Notes under the pieces: model-generated
The model's input: only the letters and a program-made list of their open reading frames with translations
Databases searched by the model: none
Told to the model about the DNA's origin: nothing
Source: an uncultured Mycoplasmatota bacterium
Lineage (GTDB): Bacteria; Bacillota_I; Bacilli_A; RF39; UBA660
NCBI GenBank assembly: GCA_947649365.1
Contig: CANSRH010000001.1
Coordinates: 33,153 to 97,152, forward strand
Reading direction: 5' to 3'
DNA: 64,000 bases
Position numbers and translations under genes: made by a program
Shown: positions 12,270-21,140 of the stretch, piece after piece
Layout of the letters: every line of letters begins with the position of its first letter
Numbering within the stretch: position 1 is the first letter of the stretch

Positions 12270-12629
12270 CTATTCTTTTTCATATCCTTTGGTTGTGTAA
12301 TTGTCACATTTTACGTATCCTTTGTATTCATAAACTGTTTTATTATGAGTAACAGTCGCATAACCTGTACATTCTTCGTTTTCTACTTCTAAATTGTCTA
12401 AAAAAGATTCTTCTATTAACGTTGTTGCTTCTGTTTTTAACACTTTTCCTTTTTCGGGGTAGGCAAAATGCGCATCGGCATATTTCTTTTCTGCTTCTAC
12501 TAATTTATTTTCTAGTTCCTTATAAACATTTGATTTGTTTTTATATAAAAATCCAAAAAACGTTAGTACAACAAAAAGGATGACAATGACCATTCCCCAA
12601 ACGATTGTTAGTTTTTTCATTTTATTCAT
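12270..12629 (-). CDS. Small membrane-anchored extracellular protein, paralog of 12632..13060
   Basis: One N-terminal TM; C-terminal ECTGYATVTHNKTVYEYKGYVKCDNYTTKGY. Confidence 0.6.
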   Translation of the reverse strand: MNKMKKLTIVWGMVIVILFVVLTFFGFLYKNKSNVYKELENKLVEAEKKYADAHFAYPEKGKVLKTEATTLIEESFLDNLEVENEECTGYATVTHNKTVYEYKGYVKCDNYTTKGYEKE

Positions 12630-12631
12630 AA

Positions 12632-13060
12632 TTACTCACCAATTCTCCAACTTTGATAGTTTTTTGTTTCATAATTGTTGCATTTTATATAACTTTCTGC
12701 AAGTAAAGTCCCATTGTTCTTTTTTATCAGTGCATAGCCTTTGCAGCTATCTTTTTCACTTGTTATTAAATCGCTTTCATTTAACATTTGAAATTTTAAT
12801 AAATTGCCTGTTGTTACCGTAATTGTACCTAGTCCTATTTCTTCTTTGTAATATTTTTCTATGTAGGCTAATGATTTTTCTACTAGATTCTTTTCTATCG
12901 TAGAGTAGGTAATATTTCCTTTGATGCTGTCTTTAAAAACATCTCCTAATCCTTCTCTTGCTTGTCTACTAAAAACAACGATAAAAAAGATTGCAATTAT
13001 AATTACAACACTATATAAGATTAAATATTTTAATCCTAATCCATGATTATTTAATTTCAT
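12632..13060 (-). CDS. Small membrane-anchored (pilin-like) protein, paralog of 12270..12629
   Basis: N-terminal hydrophobic helix; C-terminal SCKGYALIKKNNGTLLAESYIKCNNYETKNYQSW. Confidence 0.6.
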   Translation of the reverse strand: MKLNNHGLGLKYLILYSVVIIIAIFFIVVFSRQAREGLGDVFKDSIKGNITYSTIEKNLVEKSLAYIEKYYKEEIGLGTITVTTGNLLKFQMLNESDLITSEKDSCKGYALIKKNNGTLLAESYIKCNNYETKNYQSWRIGE

Positions 13061-13120
13061 AAAAATCCCCCAATTGCTGTTTTATTATATAGTATGATTT
13101 TTATTTTGGCAAATTCCTAG

Positions 13121-13393
13121 TTATTCACATTGTCTTTCCTTAATGATAAATGGTCCAAATTCTGTAGCTTTTAAACATTCTCGGTCGTATTTAATCATTT
13201 TGTATCCTAATCCATGGCATATCGTATTTGATCCATCGTTATAAGATTTGGTTTCTTTTTTGATACAAAACAGTGGGTCTTTGCTTTGACGTACTCTAAA
13301 ATAATCTGTGAATACTATCACTATCCAAATAAATAAAATCACCAATATTGCTATTTTTAATATGGTTATTATTGTTTTTTTCATATGCTTCAC
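13121..13393 (-). CDS. Small membrane-anchored hypothetical protein
   Basis: 90 aa; N-terminal TM then Cys-containing extracellular segment. Confidence 0.5.
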   Translation of the reverse strand: MKHMKKTIITILKIAILVILFIWIVIVFTDYFRVRQSKDPLFCIKKETKSYNDGSNTICHGLGYKMIKYDRECLKATEFGPFIIKERQCE

Positions 13394-13446
13394 CTACTTT
13401 ATATTATATCGAATTGTTTTTTTTAATTCAATCCTCTTTTTTAACT

Positions 13447-13467
13447 AAAAAAAGGCTTTACGCCTTA
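13447..13467 (-). terminator. Rho-independent terminator downstream of phase-variable locus 1
   Basis: Minus strand AAGGC-GTAAA-GCCTT followed by TTTTT. Confidence 0.7.
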
Positions 13468-13470
13468 GAT

Positions 13471-14711
13471 TTAAATCATCACACGATAAGGATTTTCCAT
13501 CGTTCCATCCCCATTTTTTAATAAAACATCTGCTTTTAAATAAAAAGCGGGGCGAATACTATTAGTATTATTATTTGCATCTTGGTAAGATATATTTCCA
13601 GAACTATTTATTGTTTTATTCATTGCATGATAATAACTATTAAAAGCACTATCCCTAGTAATTGTCCATTCTGTTATTTTATTATTAAGCCAGGCATTCG
13701 TAAGATAGGATGCGGCATTGGAATCAACACTCCCCTCCCAATAACTTTTTGAAATTGAATAGGCATAATCGCTGGGATAAAGCAATGCTATTTTAGCAAT
13801 ATTATAATATGCAGATAAGCCATAACCTACAGACGTGTTTCTTTCCCCATTATAATATTGATTTGGAGTAAACGAACTATCATTATTCCAGTAAATAGCC
13901 CCCCAATACCATTTGGAGTTTTCTATATATTTTTGGTATTCTCCTAAACTATCCAAATATGTAGTATTTAAAATGTTGGAAGCTGTATATAAAACATCTC
14001 CTATATAATAGGTTTGTTCAGTATATTTTTTGGCTTTAATTAGTTTTACTCGATTTTCATATTCTCCATCCACAGTACTTTGGGTAGGTAGGACTCCTAT
14101 CACTCGATATAAATTCTCTTCTGTACATTCTTCTTCACATCCAAAGTAGACATAGTTATTTGGGTTCGCTCCAGTATAACGATAATCTTCTAATGCTGGG
14201 GTCTGTTCTGTTGCTTCATGACTTACTTTTTCTATTTCAGAAGATGTTTCACTTAACTTCACAATGTAATCGCTTAATTTGGAGCCTGTTGTAAATTCAA
14301 TCAAACATTTCACTTTGGAAGCTGTTATATTTCGAATATTGGGTCCCCATTCTTCATAATCCCAATATCCTTCTGCTCCTTTATCACAAGTTATACTTAC
14401 GTTGTATGAACCTTTATTTGGAATAGTACTTGATGTTTCTCCATCGACACTAATGGCTAATTCTGTATCTCCTTTTGCAAATGCAGGTACTTGGCCTCTT
14501 AGGACATTGAATGTCTTTTCTTCTTTGTATAAGGCATAGCTTTTTAATAGAACTATACTTCCTATTAAAAGTACAATTCCTATTATACAAAATATAACTC
14601 TTTTCTTATTTTGGTTTTTATAAAATCTTTCCAGTTCGTTAGATTCTTTTCCTAACGCCCCCCCCCCCGACGAACTTGTCTGGTTGGGAGAATATTTCTT
14701 TTCCTTTTCAT
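13471..14711 (-). CDS. Membrane-anchored surface-like protein, frame interrupted at 5' poly-G tract (phase OFF as sequenced)
   Basis: ATG at 14711 after AGAAGGAG: MKRKRNILPTRQVRRGGGR*; downstream of the tract the frame ALGKESNELERFYKNQNKKRVIFCIIGIVLLIGSIVLLKSYALYKEEKTFNVLRGQVPAFAKG... is open and is in frame with ORF 13471..14313. Confidence 0.8.
14658..14668 (-). repeat. Poly-G homopolymer (11 G on coding strand), contingency tract
   Basis: 11 consecutive C on + strand inside the 5' coding region; 9 or 12 would restore the frame. Confidence 0.95.
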
Positions 14712-14787
14712 TTTAGTCTCCTTCTATTTTCTATTCTTATTATAATTTGTAACAATAAAAAAGACAAGTTTTTTTACAACTTCTCTT

Positions 14788-16773
14788 TTATATTCCTATC
14801 CGATATGGATTCTCTATACTTCCTTCCCCATATAAATATGTTACATCTGATCTGAGATAGAAAGTTGGACGAATTTCATAGCAATTTGAATTATTAGACA
14901 TTGGATTGGAATTGATTGCTCCATTTGAATTAATATACCAAGCACGTCCAGAGGTTGCAACACTTTCTGGTACAATTGTCCATTCATAATATTTATTTTC
15001 TAAATTATACAACCAAGAACTATTACTATATTTGTTAAAATTACTGTTTATAGTATTTTCTGCATATTGTCCTCCTAAGGCATAACCATAATCTGAAAGA
15101 GACATTAATCCTATATTTCCAACAAATCTTGTTTTTCCTCCACTATATCCAGAGGTATTTCCTCTTTCAATCGAATATAATTGATTTGTTGAATAAGAAC
15201 TTGCTTTTGCATAATTAGGCGCTCCTAAATACCATACTGCTGGATCTATATAGTTTTTAAAATCAGCTAAACTATTATAATAAATATTATTTAAAACAGT
15301 CGTTTGTAAATTAACTGTTGCCCATTGATTATAATTACTACTATTCCATCGATATCCTTTTCCACTTCTCGTTGTTACAGTACCATCTTCTGGAATTTTA
15401 TATAAATTACTTATATTTTCTCCATAATAGTTTGCTTTAATTAATTTTACTCGATTAATATACTCTCCGCCTTCACTTGATTGTGTTGGTATGACTCCAA
15501 TAATTCGATATAAATTGTCTTCTGTACAATTATCACTACAGCCAAAATAAACATAGTTATTTGGATTTGCTCCTACATATCGATAATCTGTTAGTTCTGG
15601 AGTTTGTTCTGTTGCAGAATGTTCTAGTTTTTCTATTGTTGTATCTGTATTACTTTTGTTTATTAAGTATTCATTCAAATACTCGTCTTCCATACTTATT
15701 CGATATGGATTAGCAATCGTACCATTTCCTCCAGTTTTTAATACATTTTCTTTTAAATAAAAGGTTGGACGAATACCATAGATATAAGCCGCATATTGAT
15801 AATAAATTACACTACTTTGTAAATATCCATCTTTGGTAAGACTCCAAGCATAAACATAACTGTGTCCTTGTTCTGGATTTAATATCCATTCATAATACTT
15901 ATTTTCTAAATTATATAACCAGGCATTGTTAATATAATTGTTTGCATCATTATAAACAGATAATTCATTATTTGTTTTTCCTACAGAATAAGCATAATCA
16001 CTTGGATACATTAAACCTATATTAGCTACAAAACTAATTGCTCCTTTGCTATATCCCGTTATATTACTTCTTTCAATATTATAAAATTGATCGGGTGTAT
16101 AAGTGGTATAATTACTATGTATTGGTGCACCCAAATACCATTTAGCTGATTCTACATAACTTTGGTATTCTCTTAAAGAATTCCAATATACCTCATTTAA
16201 TACCTTGCTTTGTAATGTACTATCTTCCCATTTATTATTAACCTTTCTATCCCAATAATAACCTTTTCCTGTTCCACCACCTGCTAAAAAATCTCCCCAA
16301 GAAGAAGTTAATAAACCACTTTCTTCTTCCGTATAATAATCAGCTTTAATTAATTTTACTCGATTAATATACTCTCCGCTTTCACTTGATTGTGTTGGTA
16401 TGACTCCAATAATTCTGTATAAATTATTTTCTGTACAATTATCACTACAGCCAAAATAAACATAGTTATTTGGATTTGCTCCAACATAACGATAATCTGT
16501 TAGTTCTGGAGTTTGTTCTGTTGCAGAATGTTCTAGTTTTTCAATTGTGGTATCTTTACTACTTTTATTGATTATAAATTCATTTAATCGTTCTTCTTTC
16601 AAAAAATCTGGAACTACACCTTGTAGAACATTAAACGATTTTTCTTCTTTATAAAGGGCATAGCTTTTATAAAGAAGAATACCTCCGATTAAAAAAATCA
16701 ATAAAAATATAGATATTGCTATATTACGTTTACTTTTGTCTTGTTTTAAATCTTTAAATTTTTTTAAATTCAT
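14788..16773 (-). CDS. 661-aa surface-like protein with two tandem domains of about 300 aa
   Basis: N-terminal TM plus KSYALYKEEKSFNVLQGVVPDFL; duplicated module INKSxxDTTIEKLEHSATEQTPELTDYRYVGANPNNYVYFGCSDNCTExNLYRIIGVIPTQSS. Confidence 0.75.
   Translation of the reverse strand: MNLKKFKDLKQDKSKRNIAISIFLLIFLIGGILLYKSYALYKEEKSFNVLQGVVPDFLKEERLNEFIINKSSKDTTIEKLEHSATEQTPELTDYRYVGANPNNYVYFGCSDNCTENNLYRIIGVIPTQSSESGEYINRVKLIKADYYTEEESGLLTSSWGDFLAGGGTGKGYYWDRKVNNKWEDSTLQSKVLNEVYWNSLREYQSYVESAKWYLGAPIHSNYTTYTPDQFYNIERSNITGYSKGAISFVANIGLMYPSDYAYSVGKTNNELSVYNDANNYINNAWLYNLENKYYEWILNPEQGHSYVYAWSLTKDGYLQSSVIYYQYAAYIYGIRPTFYLKENVLKTGGNGTIANPYRISMEDEYLNEYLINKSNTDTTIEKLEHSATEQTPELTDYRYVGANPNNYVYFGCSDNCTEDNLYRIIGVIPTQSSEGGEYINRVKLIKANYYGENISNLYKIPEDGTVTTRSGKGYRWNSSNYNQWATVNLQTTVLNNIYYNSLADFKNYIDPAVWYLGAPNYAKASSYSTNQLYSIERGNTSGYSGGKTRFVGNIGLMSLSDYGYALGGQYAENTINSNFNKYSNSSWLYNLENKYYEWTIVPESVATSGRAWYINSNGAINSNPMSNNSNCYEIRPTFYLRSDVTYLYGEGSIENPYRIGI
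15434..15650 (-). repeat. Direct repeat copy A (intragenic, about 217 bp)
   Basis: Near-identical to 16343..16559, offset 909 bp (303 codons). Confidence 0.85.
16343..16559 (-). repeat. Direct repeat copy B (intragenic, about 217 bp)
   Basis: Near-identical to 15434..15650. Confidence 0.85.
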
Positions 16774-16913
16774 AACTAGCCTCCTATAATACTATTAAAA
16801 TGATACCATTTTCGATTTCTTTTAGCAATATTATATTTTAAAAGTTTTTTGGTTGAGCTGGAAAAACTTTTTCTTTTTTAATTTAATTTTGTTTGATTGG
16901 AATCATTTTAAAC

Positions 16914-16939
16914 AAAAAAAAGAGTGAATTCTCACTCTT
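16914..16939 (-). terminator. Rho-independent terminator downstream of rplL
   Basis: Minus strand AAGAGTGAGAATTCACTCTT followed by T run. Confidence 0.8.
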
Positions 16940-16945
16940 ATTTCC

Positions 16946-17314
16946 TTAAGCTAATTCGATTTCTGCTCCAGCTTCTTCAAGTTGTGCTTTAATTTGATTT
17001 GCTTCATCACTAGCAATGTTTTCTTTGATGTTTCCACCATTATCAGCTAATGCTTTTGCTTCTACTAGTCCAAGACCAGTAATTTCTTTTAATAGTTTAA
17101 TAACTGCAATTTTATTTCCACCAGCATTTTTTAGTACAACTGTTTTTGTACTAGAACCAGCGTCTTCACTTGCACCAGCAGGAGCAGCAGCAACTGCAAC
17201 AGCACTTGGATCTACTCCAAATTCTTCTTTCATCATATCTACCAATTCTTTTACTTCAAGAATTGTTTTTTCTTTTAAAGCTTCGATAATATCTTTGTTT
17301 TCAATTTTAGCCAT
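16946..17314 (-). CDS. rplL: 50S ribosomal protein L7/L12
   Basis: KTVVLKNAGGNKIAVIKLLKEITGLGLVEAKALAD. Confidence 0.98.
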   Translation of the reverse strand: MAKIENKDIIEALKEKTILEVKELVDMMKEEFGVDPSAVAVAAAPAGASEDAGSSTKTVVLKNAGGNKIAVIKLLKEITGLGLVEAKALADNGGNIKENIASDEANQIKAQLEEAGAEIELA

Positions 17315-17332
17315 CTTTTTTTCCTCCTATTT

Positions 17333-17827
17333 TTAATTTTCTTCTTTTTGTTCTGCTAATAAGTTTAATCCAATTGCTAAATTACGAACATGTTCAATTA
17401 AACCACCAGCAAACATTGTAAGTAATCCGTCTCTTGATGGAATACTTGCATATTCTTCTATAGTTTTGATATCAGCAACACTTCCACTGATAATTCCTAC
17501 ACGAATTTCCATTTTTTCGTGTTCTTTTGCAAAATCTGCAATGACCTTGATTGGTTCTAGTAAGTCTTTACCAAAAAGAATTGCATTTGGTCCTTCTAGA
17601 AATCCATCTAGGCTAAGGTTAAGATCATCAATTGCTCTTTTAAGTAACGTATTTTTATATACTTTTACTTCGGCATTGGCATCTCTTAATTTTCCTCTTA
17701 ATGTACTTAAATCAGAAACGGTTAATCCTTGGTATTGGAACAATATTACAGATTCACTATTTTTAATTTTATCTGTAATTTCTGCAACCACTTCTTTTTT
17801 TGCATTAAGAACTTTTGCACTTGCCAT
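17333..17827 (-). CDS. rplJ: 50S ribosomal protein L10
   Basis: ESVILFQYQGLTVSDLSTLRGKLRDANAEVKVYKNTLLKRA. Confidence 0.98.
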   Translation of the reverse strand: MASAKVLNAKKEVVAEITDKIKNSESVILFQYQGLTVSDLSTLRGKLRDANAEVKVYKNTLLKRAIDDLNLSLDGFLEGPNAILFGKDLLEPIKVIADFAKEHEKMEIRVGIISGSVADIKTIEEYASIPSRDGLLTMFAGGLIEHVRNLAIGLNLLAEQKEEN

Positions 17828-17849
17828 ATTGTCCTCCTTTTTTTATTTT

Positions 17850-17965
17850 CAATAGAAAAGCTCTTTTTGGGGAAAAAGAGCTTAAAAGTATAAGTAATCT
17901 ATTTCCCTCGGTAGGATTATTAAAACTGTTTGTCCCCTACTGTCTTTGGTATTCTCGCTTTTCTA
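17850..17965 (-). promoter_or_regulatory. Ribosomal protein L10 leader
   Basis: Minus strand CCAAAGACAGTAGGGGACA...AATCCTACCGAGGGAAATAGATTA... then a terminator-like AAGCTCTTTTTCCCCAAAAAGAGCTTTTC before rplJ; matches the L10 leader layout. Confidence 0.8.
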
Positions 17966-17989
17966 TTTCGTATTATAGTAAAAAACGAA

Positions 17990-18688
17990 TTAAATGTCAA
18001 AAGAATTTTTGTCTATTTTAATTCCAGGTCCCATTGTTGATGCAATGGTGATTGAACTTAGAAATTTTCCTTTTACACTTGCTGGTTTTAATTTAGAAAT
18101 TGTTGTTACAATGTATTCTAAATTTTCTTGTAGTTTTTGTTCTTCAAAAGAAACTTTTCCAATTACGCTGTGTACATTTCCATAAGTATCCGTTTTGTAA
18201 CTAACCATTCCTTTTTTTACATCTTCGATAGCAGATGTTACATTGGTTGTTACTGTATTGGTTTTTGGATTTGGCATTAATCCTTTTGGTCCTAAAATTT
18301 TACCAATTTTACCTAATTCTGGCATCATATCTGGAGTTGCAATAATTACATCATAATCAAACCAATTTTCTTTTTGGATTTTTTCAATCATGTCTTTTTC
18401 TCCAACATAATCTGCTCCAGCCGCTTTTGCAGCTTCTGCTTGTGCACCCTTAGCAATTACCAAAATTTTCTTTGTTTTTCCTGTACCATTTGGAAGAACA
18501 AATGAACCTCTTAATTGTTGGTCAGCTTTTTTAGGATCAACGTTTAGTTTGATAGCTACATCAATTGTACTATCAAATTTAGTAATTGATGTCTCTTTTA
18601 CTAATTTAATTGCTTCTGCAAGTGAATACTCTTTATTTTTTTCCACTTTGTTTGAAGCTTCCACATACTTTTTTCCAAACTTCTTCAT
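17990..18688 (-). CDS. rplA: 50S ribosomal protein L1
   Basis: GRxL1 signature GKILGPKGLMPNPKTNTVT. Confidence 0.98.
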   Translation of the reverse strand: MKKFGKKYVEASNKVEKNKEYSLAEAIKLVKETSITKFDSTIDVAIKLNVDPKKADQQLRGSFVLPNGTGKTKKILVIAKGAQAEAAKAAGADYVGEKDMIEKIQKENWFDYDVIIATPDMMPELGKIGKILGPKGLMPNPKTNTVTTNVTSAIEDVKKGMVSYKTDTYGNVHSVIGKVSFEEQKLQENLEYIVTTISKLKPASVKGKFLSSITIASTMGPGIKIDKNSFDI

Positions 18689-18743
18689 AATTTCCTCCTA
18701 ACTGTGGTTTATTAGCGGATTTTTTATTTTTTATTTCTTTTTA

Positions 18744-19343
18744 TTATTCTTCTGTTTTTTCTTCGTCAGTAGCTACTGGAACTTCTACGTTACCGCTTGC
18801 TAGTTCAGCTGCTTCAGATACCATTTCTGCTAGTTCTTCATCTCTTTTAGCCATTTCTGCTTCATGAACTGCTGCTTCTTTTGCTTGTTCTTTTAGTTCT
18901 GCATCATTGACACCTTCAATTGCAATTCCCATGTTTCTTGCAGTTCCTTCAATGATATTCATTGCAGATTCTACATCATAGGCATTTAAATCAGGTAATT
19001 TGGTTTCAGCAATTTTTCTAAGTTCTTCTTTGGAAATAGTAGCCACAATTTCATTGGCTCCTTTTTTGCTTCCTTTACTGATTTTAGCAGCTTTCTTTAA
19101 TAAGAATCCAGCAGGTGCTGTTTTTATAACAAAATCGAATGTTCTGTCTTCATAAACAGAGATTTCTACTGGTAGAACGTCTCCCATTTTGTCTCTGGTT
19201 GCTTCATTGTACTTTGAACAGAAATCTTGAATGTTGATTCCTGCAGGCCCTAAACATGTTCCAACTGGTGGAGCAGGTGTTGCCTTTCCCGCTTCGATTT
19301 GTAGTTTTATTTTCTTTACGACTTCTTTAGCCACGAAAAACAC
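18744..19343 (-). CDS. rplK: 50S ribosomal protein L11 with C-terminal acidic extension
   Basis: [34 protein letters not shown]; about 55 extra C-terminal residues rich in Ala/Glu. Confidence 0.97.
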   Translation of the reverse strand: MFFVAKEVVKKIKLQIEAGKATPAPPVGTCLGPAGINIQDFCSKYNEATRDKMGDVLPVEISVYEDRTFDFVIKTAPAGFLLKKAAKISKGSKKGANEIVATISKEELRKIAETKLPDLNAYDVESAMNIIEGTARNMGIAIEGVNDAELKEQAKEAAVHEAEMAKRDEELAEMVSEAAELASGNVEVPVATDEEKTEE

Positions 19344-19495
19344 CTCCTATAAAAATATTCTTCGTTAAGTGGTTTTGGGCAAATCCGCATTTCCCTCCCA
19401 CTAAACAATCAATCTAACATAATATATGCGATTGCACCTAAGATAATAGCATAAAATAAAGTCTTTGACAACCACTTTTTATTTTTTGGACTTGA

Positions 19496-21049
19496 TTAGA
19501 TTGTTTCTTTTTTTATTCTTTTTCTTTCTAATGTTTCTATAAAACAATTTTTAAATCTTTCCACTGCTTTTTTATTATCAAAAGAATCAAATTTATTTAC
19601 ATTTTTAAGAATTGCATTGTAAATGCTTTCTGATATTTTTCTATTTGCAATTGCATAAATTAAGTAAGTGCGCTGTACCCCTATTATCTTAGCAAAACTA
19701 TCCATAGTTATTCCTATAGTCTTTTGAAACCGCACAATTTCAAAAGATAAATCTTGTCCAGGTTTTAAAATACAATTTAATAAATCACAACACGCTTTTA
19801 TGTTTTCTAGCTGATCAGTTGTTAAATTTTTTGTTGCTTTATAAGTTTCATATTGATTTATTACTAAATTTGCTTCTTCTTCACTTAAAATGGAAATGGA
19901 GGAAAAACTGTCACTTGATAAGCCTAAACTAATATTTGTCTGTATTATGATTTCTTCTCTTAATTTTTCTTTTAAAATATTTTGTTTCAATATTTCTTTT
20001 AATTTATTTATTCCATTTTGTTCTACTTCTAATATATATTCTTTCTCTTCTATTTTTTCTATCTCTTTATAAATTTCTAGTTGCTTAGCAATCGAAATCT
20101 GGTTTGTTGGAACTTTATTTTTTACAACACGATATTTTTTAAAAAAGGCAAAAGCTAAAACACGATTTTCACCATTGTTTAAAGAAAAGAAAGCACATAA
20201 TTTTTGTAAGAAATAATTTAAAGCATCTTGAAAGCCTAAAGATTGTTCTAGGTTATTGTATAAATTTTCTATATTTGAATCTTTTTGTGATTCTTCTGTT
20301 CTTTCTATAAGAGCTATCATTTTTAATGCAACAAGAGGAGTTAATACATATAAATTGTTTTCTATATGATTGTAGTTATCAGTCGTCATACATAAAATTT
20401 TTCCCATTTCTTGCTTGGACAAATGCAATTTATAGCGTAAGTATACCAAAAGACTTTTTCTAGACATTGGATTTAAAATCAAAGTTTTTGGTTCTAACTT
20501 TATTTTTTCTTGAAAATGTCTGGCTTTTATTTTAGGCCCTTTTTCTTTTTTCCAATTTTTATTTGGTTTTTTATCGTATTTAATTTGTCCTAAATAGCCA
20601 TCTTTTTTTAATCGTATTTTTAATTCAATCAGTTTGTCAAAAAGGAATTGTTCTTTTGGTGTTAAATGTATTTCTCGTTTTTCTACAGCAAGAATAAATT
20701 TATACATTTCTCTATCATTGCTAAAATAATACTCGTTTTCTTTTGGAAAACGCTTTTGTTCTAAAATTACTTTATATAATTCTTGTAATTGTTCTGTTAC
20801 TGTCAAAGAAATTATTTCTTTTATCTTATTTATTTTTTCTATTTGTTCTTCAGTTAAAGTGAAGTATTTTAACTTTTCTTTATTTTTTATATTATACATT
20901 TGAGTAATAAACCATTTTCTCATGTCGATTCCGTCTTGGAATTTTCTTTCTCCTACTTGTGGTAATCTTTTGTATTTGATTACGTATTCATTTAGTTCGT
21001 TGTATTTTTTATTCCATTTCACTCTTTTTTGCGTTTGTTCTGATGGCAT
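19496..21049 (-). CDS. Hypothetical protein with two HTH-like segments
   Basis: 517 aa; YLRYKLHLSKQEMGKILCMTTDNYNHIENN and FQKTIGITMDSFAKIIGVQRTYLIYAIANRKI look like XRE-type HTH; N-terminal WNKKYNELNEYVIKYKRLPQVGE resembles helicase-associated repeats. Confidence 0.5.
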   Translation of the reverse strand: MPSEQTQKRVKWNKKYNELNEYVIKYKRLPQVGERKFQDGIDMRKWFITQMYNIKNKEKLKYFTLTEEQIEKINKIKEIISLTVTEQLQELYKVILEQKRFPKENEYYFSNDREMYKFILAVEKREIHLTPKEQFLFDKLIELKIRLKKDGYLGQIKYDKKPNKNWKKEKGPKIKARHFQEKIKLEPKTLILNPMSRKSLLVYLRYKLHLSKQEMGKILCMTTDNYNHIENNLYVLTPLVALKMIALIERTEESQKDSNIENLYNNLEQSLGFQDALNYFLQKLCAFFSLNNGENRVLAFAFFKKYRVVKNKVPTNQISIAKQLEIYKEIEKIEEKEYILEVEQNGINKLKEILKQNILKEKLREEIIIQTNISLGLSSDSFSSISILSEEEANLVINQYETYKATKNLTTDQLENIKACCDLLNCILKPGQDLSFEIVRFQKTIGITMDSFAKIIGVQRTYLIYAIANRKISESIYNAILKNVNKFDSFDNKKAVERFKNCFIETLERKRIKKETI

Positions 21050-21107
21050 TTTTCTTCCCCCTTTTTAGAAGTTTTATTATCTTACCATGTTATTTAAAAA
21101 AATCAAT

Positions 21108-21140
21108 AAAAAAAAATAGAATAACTTTTATTGGTTATCC
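21108..21140 (-). terminator. Rho-independent terminator downstream of spo0A
   Basis: Minus strand GGATAACCAATAAAAGTTATTC followed by TATTTTTTTTTATT. Confidence 0.7.

Noticed and set aside
14658-14668. Poly-G tract as pure sequencing or assembly error
   Set aside because: Two paralogous genes 48 kb apart carry the tract at the same codon position with frames restored by the same length class (multiples of 3). Exact length could still be miscalled, so the ON/OFF call is less certain than the tract itself.
15434-16559. Direct repeats as a mobile element
   Set aside because: Repeats are intragenic, keep the reading frame (303 codons) and encode a duplicated domain; no transposase or terminal inverted repeats.
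19420-19495. secE between rplK and the 517-aa gene
   Set aside because: Only about 28 codons are open, with no start codon or RBS, and the sequence does not match SecE.
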